From the NCBI GenBank assembly GCA_022376515.1, contig WTXI01000165.1:1-64000 (forward strand): 64,000 nt of DNA. Reading direction: 5' to 3'. Origin of the DNA: Lactifluus volemus (taxonomy: Eukaryota; Basidiomycota; Agaricomycetes; Russulales; Russulaceae). Under the pieces are notes generated by a model. It was not told the origin of the DNA, made no database searches, and saw nothing but the letters and a program-made list of their open reading frames with translations. How positions within the stretch are numbered: position 1 is the stretch's first letter; each line of letters begins with the position of its first letter. Below are positions 60,169-64,000 of the stretch, one piece after another. A program made the translations under genes and the position numbers.

Positions 60169-60748
60169 CCCGTTCTCCCTCAATTTCTGGATTGTGTGAA
60201 ACGTAAAAAGAGTATTAAGATTCAATTCTCTAATTTAGCATCCTCCGCAAATGTGCTGCCGGTGAAAAACAGACAAATGAAAACAAAAAGACGAGTAGAT
60301 TTTCAATATTATCTTATCGAGATCGACACTTCACGTGAATACTTAACAATAAAATAGGGTTTAATGACACAACTTGAACTCAAATTTTATGTTATTGAAT
60401 ACGGGACAAAAGGATCACCGGTCGTTATGATGTCATTAGTGATTTCGCGTGACTAAGATGTGCTGTCGGAGATCGTCGATGACGGGCCTGCATCGACTTT
60501 TTTCAGCTTTAACTGGAATTAGATTGATTAGTGAACCTTTTTCGTGTGACCCGCCTACAAGCAAGGTCGATGTCGACACCGTCGGCATTTCTAGTCATAA
60601 AAATGCCGTAATTGTCACTCAACGTACTTATAACGCACTCTCTGCCTTACTAGTTAGTATCTGACCTTCGCTGGTGCTAATTATAAATCACGCCGGAGAA
60701 GGATACATCTAATCGAGGCCCGGGTTTGCGTACACACACGCGACTCTA
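60169..60748. other. Intergenic region before the inverted NLR
   Basis: AT-rich; no supported gene. It should include the 3' end of the minus-strand NLR; weak similarity to the post-stop region of the other copies fades quickly. Confidence 0.5.
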
Positions 60749-63700
60749 TTAAGATGAACTGTCACGGTGAACGTCACGGTATACCATAGCCCAATTTAAG
60801 CCATACACAAATCTTGAGAGATCAACCTCCGTTCTATCTTTGCCAGCAACCCAGACTGTGTTAGCTCTATGAAGGTATGGCCGGTGAATGGGAGGAATCC
60901 ACAAAAGGAGTTCTTTATCTTCCCCATACATCCATCCATCACTATGGATTGGGAACTTCTCCATAAAGTGATCTTTATCAATATCTTCTGCTCTGCATTT
61001 CCCTATATGAATCATGTGATTTCGTAAGGTCGGGGTGATAGGCTGCCCATCCAGAGTGGACGCACCAGAGTTAGTCGAATGGGTGAGTCCGGTAGATGAG
61101 CCCACAATATCCTGTCCTGCTGTGGCATCCCACATGCGAATCGTGCTATCTCCCGAGCCCGAAATGATCCGCTGCCCGTCTGGAGAGAATGCAACCGAGT
61201 GGACCCATTCAGTGTGTCCAATGAACGGGGCCGCTACGGCCACACCTGTAGCAGAATCCCACAGACGAATCGTGCGATCGTTCGAGGCCGATGCAATGCG
61301 CCGCCCATCCGGTGAGAGTGCAACACAGTTAACGCTATCGGCGTGTTCAGGAGCGGGGCCAACTACTTGTCCTGTCACAGAATCCCACAAACGAATCGTG
61401 TGATCTCCCGAGGCTGAGGCGATTCGCTGCCCATCCGGTGAAAACGCAACAGAGTTGATGAACTCAGTGTGACCATTAAAAGGGCCCGCTATGACCTCCC
61501 CTGTCGCAGCATCCCATACTCGAATTGTGCGGTCATTCGAGGCAGAGGCAATGCGCTTCCCGTCCGGCGAGAATACAACAGAGATGATCGCATCAGTGTG
61601 TCCAGTAAACGGGCCCACTACAAACACTCCCGTCCTGGCATCCCACACGCGAACCGTGCGATCATTCGAGGCCGACGCGATGCATTGTCCGTCCGGCGAG
61701 AATGCAACAGAGTAGACCTCATCTGTATGTCCAGTAAACGGGCCCGCTACAATATTTCCTGTCGCGATATCCCACACGCGAATCGTGCGATCTCGCGAGG
61801 CCGAGGCGATCCGCTGCCCTTCAGGCGAGAACACAACAGAAATGACCCAATTGGTGTGACCAGTAAACGGACCTGCTATGACCTCTCCTGTTGCGGCATC
61901 CCACACACAAACTGTGCAATCTGCAGAGGCCGAGGCTATCCGTTGCCCATCTGGTGAGAGTGCAACAGAAAAGATCGATTGGGTATGTCCGGTAAATGAG
62001 GTCCCTGCCACTCCTTTTCTGGGATGCCACACGCAAACCGTGCGATCATCCGAGGCTGAGGCAATGCGCTGCCCGTCAGGTGAGACTGAAACAAAAAATA
62101 TGGAACCTGTGTGTCCAGTAAATGGGCCTGCTACGATCCGCCCTGTTGCCGAGTCCCACACGCAAATTGTGCGATCGAGCGAGGCTGAGATGATGCGTTT
62201 CCCATCCGGCGAGAATGCAATAGAGTAGATAGGACTGGTGTGTCCCGTAAATGGACCGGCTACGACCTGCACTGTTGCAGAGTCCCACACACGAATCTTG
62301 CGATCGTCTGAGGCAGAAGCGATATGCCTCCCGTCCGGTGAGAATGCAACACAGTTGACCGATTCGGTGTGTCCAGTATACGGGCTTGCTACGATCTCTC
62401 CAGTTGCAGCATCCCATATGCGAACCGTGCAATCTCGAGAGGCAGAGGCGATACGTTTCCCGTCTGGTGAGAATGTAACAAAGTAGACCACGCTGACGTG
62501 TCCAGTAAACGGGCCTGCTATGACCTCTCCAGTTGAAGCATCCCAAACACGGATCGTGTGATCGTCTGAGCCCGAGGCGATGTGTTGCCCGTTCGGTGAA
62601 AATGCAACGCATCTGATGTAACCCTTGTGTCCAGCAAATGGTCCCGCTACGACCTGTCCTGTTGCAGTATCCCACACGCAAATCGTGCGATCTGCCGAGG
62701 CTGATGCGATGCGTTTCCCGTCAGGCGAGAATGCGACAGAGAAGACAGAATTGGTGTGTCCGGTAAACGGTCCCGCTACAACTCCCCCCGTTGTAGCATC
62801 CCACACTCGAATCGTGTGATCTCGCGAGGCTGATGCAATCCGCTGCCCATCTGGGGAGAATACAACAGAGTCGACTGGTCCGTCGTGTGCTTGAATAGTC
62901 ATTTCCAATGCTGGCCAATCGGATAACTGTCCGCGTCTCAAAACCAATGTATATGGAAATAGGTGAAGGTGGTGCTCGACGATGCGGGAAGAGGATGGCG
63001 CAAAAGGGAGGGCAGATATATATATATGCGGTACGCTTCTTGATATCGCCATCCCGAAATACCGCACAAACGCAAACGCATCATCCACTAATGCCAACAG
63101 ATTCTCAACCTCTGATTGGAATGATTGCTGAAATTGTACCCAATAGTTAATACATGTCCTATAACATTATTAGAGGCGCCTACCTTGTGCTCATCAGACC
63201 GCAACCATGTGTTCAGAGATGCCAATGCTCGTGACGCAAGACCGACACTGTTCTTGATGCTAAGCACTTCCAGCCAAAAGAGAAACCTTGTCTCGAACAG
63301 CGATCGAAGTTTTGGAAACAGGTCCTGTTCAATACCAAGACGTTCTAAATGATCCCCCCAGAAAAAGCACGCATACGATAGAGCAGGTGGAACGTATTCT
63401 GAAATTCGAGATTCAAGGTCTGGAAGATCCCTGTTGGCGAAATATGACGACTCGAGTTTGCAAATGTTGAATTTGAGGTCATTCAGCATTAATCCAAGAC
63501 AGGAATGTGCCAGCTGACGGTGAGCCCTGCCAAGGTCGATGTGAAATACCCCACTCTTCTCATCGGCCAGGAAATCACGGAAGGAAGTGTGAAGAGGGGT
63601 GATCGGGAGAGTATCGTCGGATGAGGTCACGTTACTGAGAAGTGAGCCAAGGTGACGGAGCATTTCAACAACGCATTCCGAATCTTCGGGGTCAGGGTCC

Positions 63701-64000
63701 TCGGGGTCATCCTGGGGTGCATGTCGTCGCAGAATAGTCAAAGAACGGATGGAAAGGGGAATGAGAGCAGCAAAAAGCTGCCCCATCACGGAACGAAATA
63801 AGGTCTGTGCTGGAACCGGCTTGAAGTACCCTTCCAGAACTTCTCCATATAGCTGGTCCAAAGGATCTTGCCCATCCCGACCTCGAGAGTGCCCCAATAG
63901 ACGCTGTATGACCTGTTTCTTGCTAAACCCAAAGCTAGGAGGAGGATTGTTTATCAGCCCGGAAGCAACGGCTGCCCACTGAAACAATCCTTCTGCTGCC
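60749..64000 (-). CDS. C2-NACHT-WD40 NLR copy 4, inverted, 5' end outside window
   Basis: Two exons are visible: the NACHT exon from the window edge to 63184 and the WD40 exon 63127-60749, separated by a 56-nt intron (63183-63128) at the same place as in the other copies. The NACHT exon is entered after the Walker motifs (WAAVASGLINNPPPSFGFSK) and the rest is open. The WD40 exon is open for 792 residues, with 14 repeats plus a degenerate one in the same register (WHPRKG at repeat 7). Its C-terminus YRDVHRDSSS differs from the YVHSSSK type. No break is seen, so this is the best candidate for a functional gene, but exons 1-7 and the Walker motifs lie beyond the window. Confidence 0.92.
60870..62900 (-). 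repeat. WD40 repeat array and conserved tail of NLR copy 4
   Basis: Fourteen repeats whose loop residues differ from copies 1 and 3 mainly after GH and between SAS and D. The tail MEKFPIHSDGWMYGEDKELL, conserved in all copies, follows the last repeat and may close the second propeller. Confidence 0.9.

Overview
The window looks like nuclear DNA of a mushroom-forming basidiomycete (Agaricomycete). The reasons are the many short GT-AG introns (about 50-60 nt, often with a CTGAC-type branch site), the gene types (C2-NACHT-WD40 NLR genes, a KDZ transposon, a Helitron, a LINE with poly-A tail) and one recognisable housekeeping gene, ribosomal protein eL14. I found no rRNA, tRNA or CRISPR.

Positions 1-36,045 are a tandem array of three copies of a roughly 9.5 kb segment. 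Each copy holds, left to right, an antisense Copia reverse-transcriptase remnant, about 1.5-2 kb of apparently non-coding DNA, and a nine-exon NLR gene (C2-like domain, helical linker, NACHT NTPase, 14 WD40 repeats). The first copy starts before the window. Later insertions separate the copies: a 7.3 kb LINE with a 14-bp target-site duplication in copy 1 (empty site in copy 3), a small inverted-repeat element and an LTR-sized insert in copy 1, and a solo-LTR candidate in copy 2. By comparing copies I could derive the exons and see that each complete copy is damaged differently: copy 1 has GCG where copies 2 and 3 have the ATG, copy 2 has three 1-nt deletions and a nonsense codon, copy 3 has one 1-nt deletion. 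A fourth copy lies inverted at 60,749-64,000 and runs off the end.

Positions 36-40 kb are ordinary host DNA with an unrecognised acidic-protein gene (37,449-38,455) and eL14 (39,041-39,750).

Positions 39,942-60,168 are stacked DNA transposons. A 9.45 kb KDZ element has about 500-bp near-identical inverted repeats, subterminal motif arrays, a KDZ transposase and a second gene of unknown function. Next comes a small inverted-repeat element related to the one in copy 1, then a Helitron with a complete-looking Rep-helicase gene and an upstream companion gene. Last is a 2.16 kb non-autonomous inverted-repeat element (58,009-60,168) containing at least three separate fragments of the same NLR family, out of gene order.

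Taken together this is an NLR immune/allorecognition-type cluster evolving by tandem duplication, by point changes at fixed WD40 positions, and by transposon insertion and capture. Gene structures are inferred from splice signals and paralogue comparison; expression is unknown.
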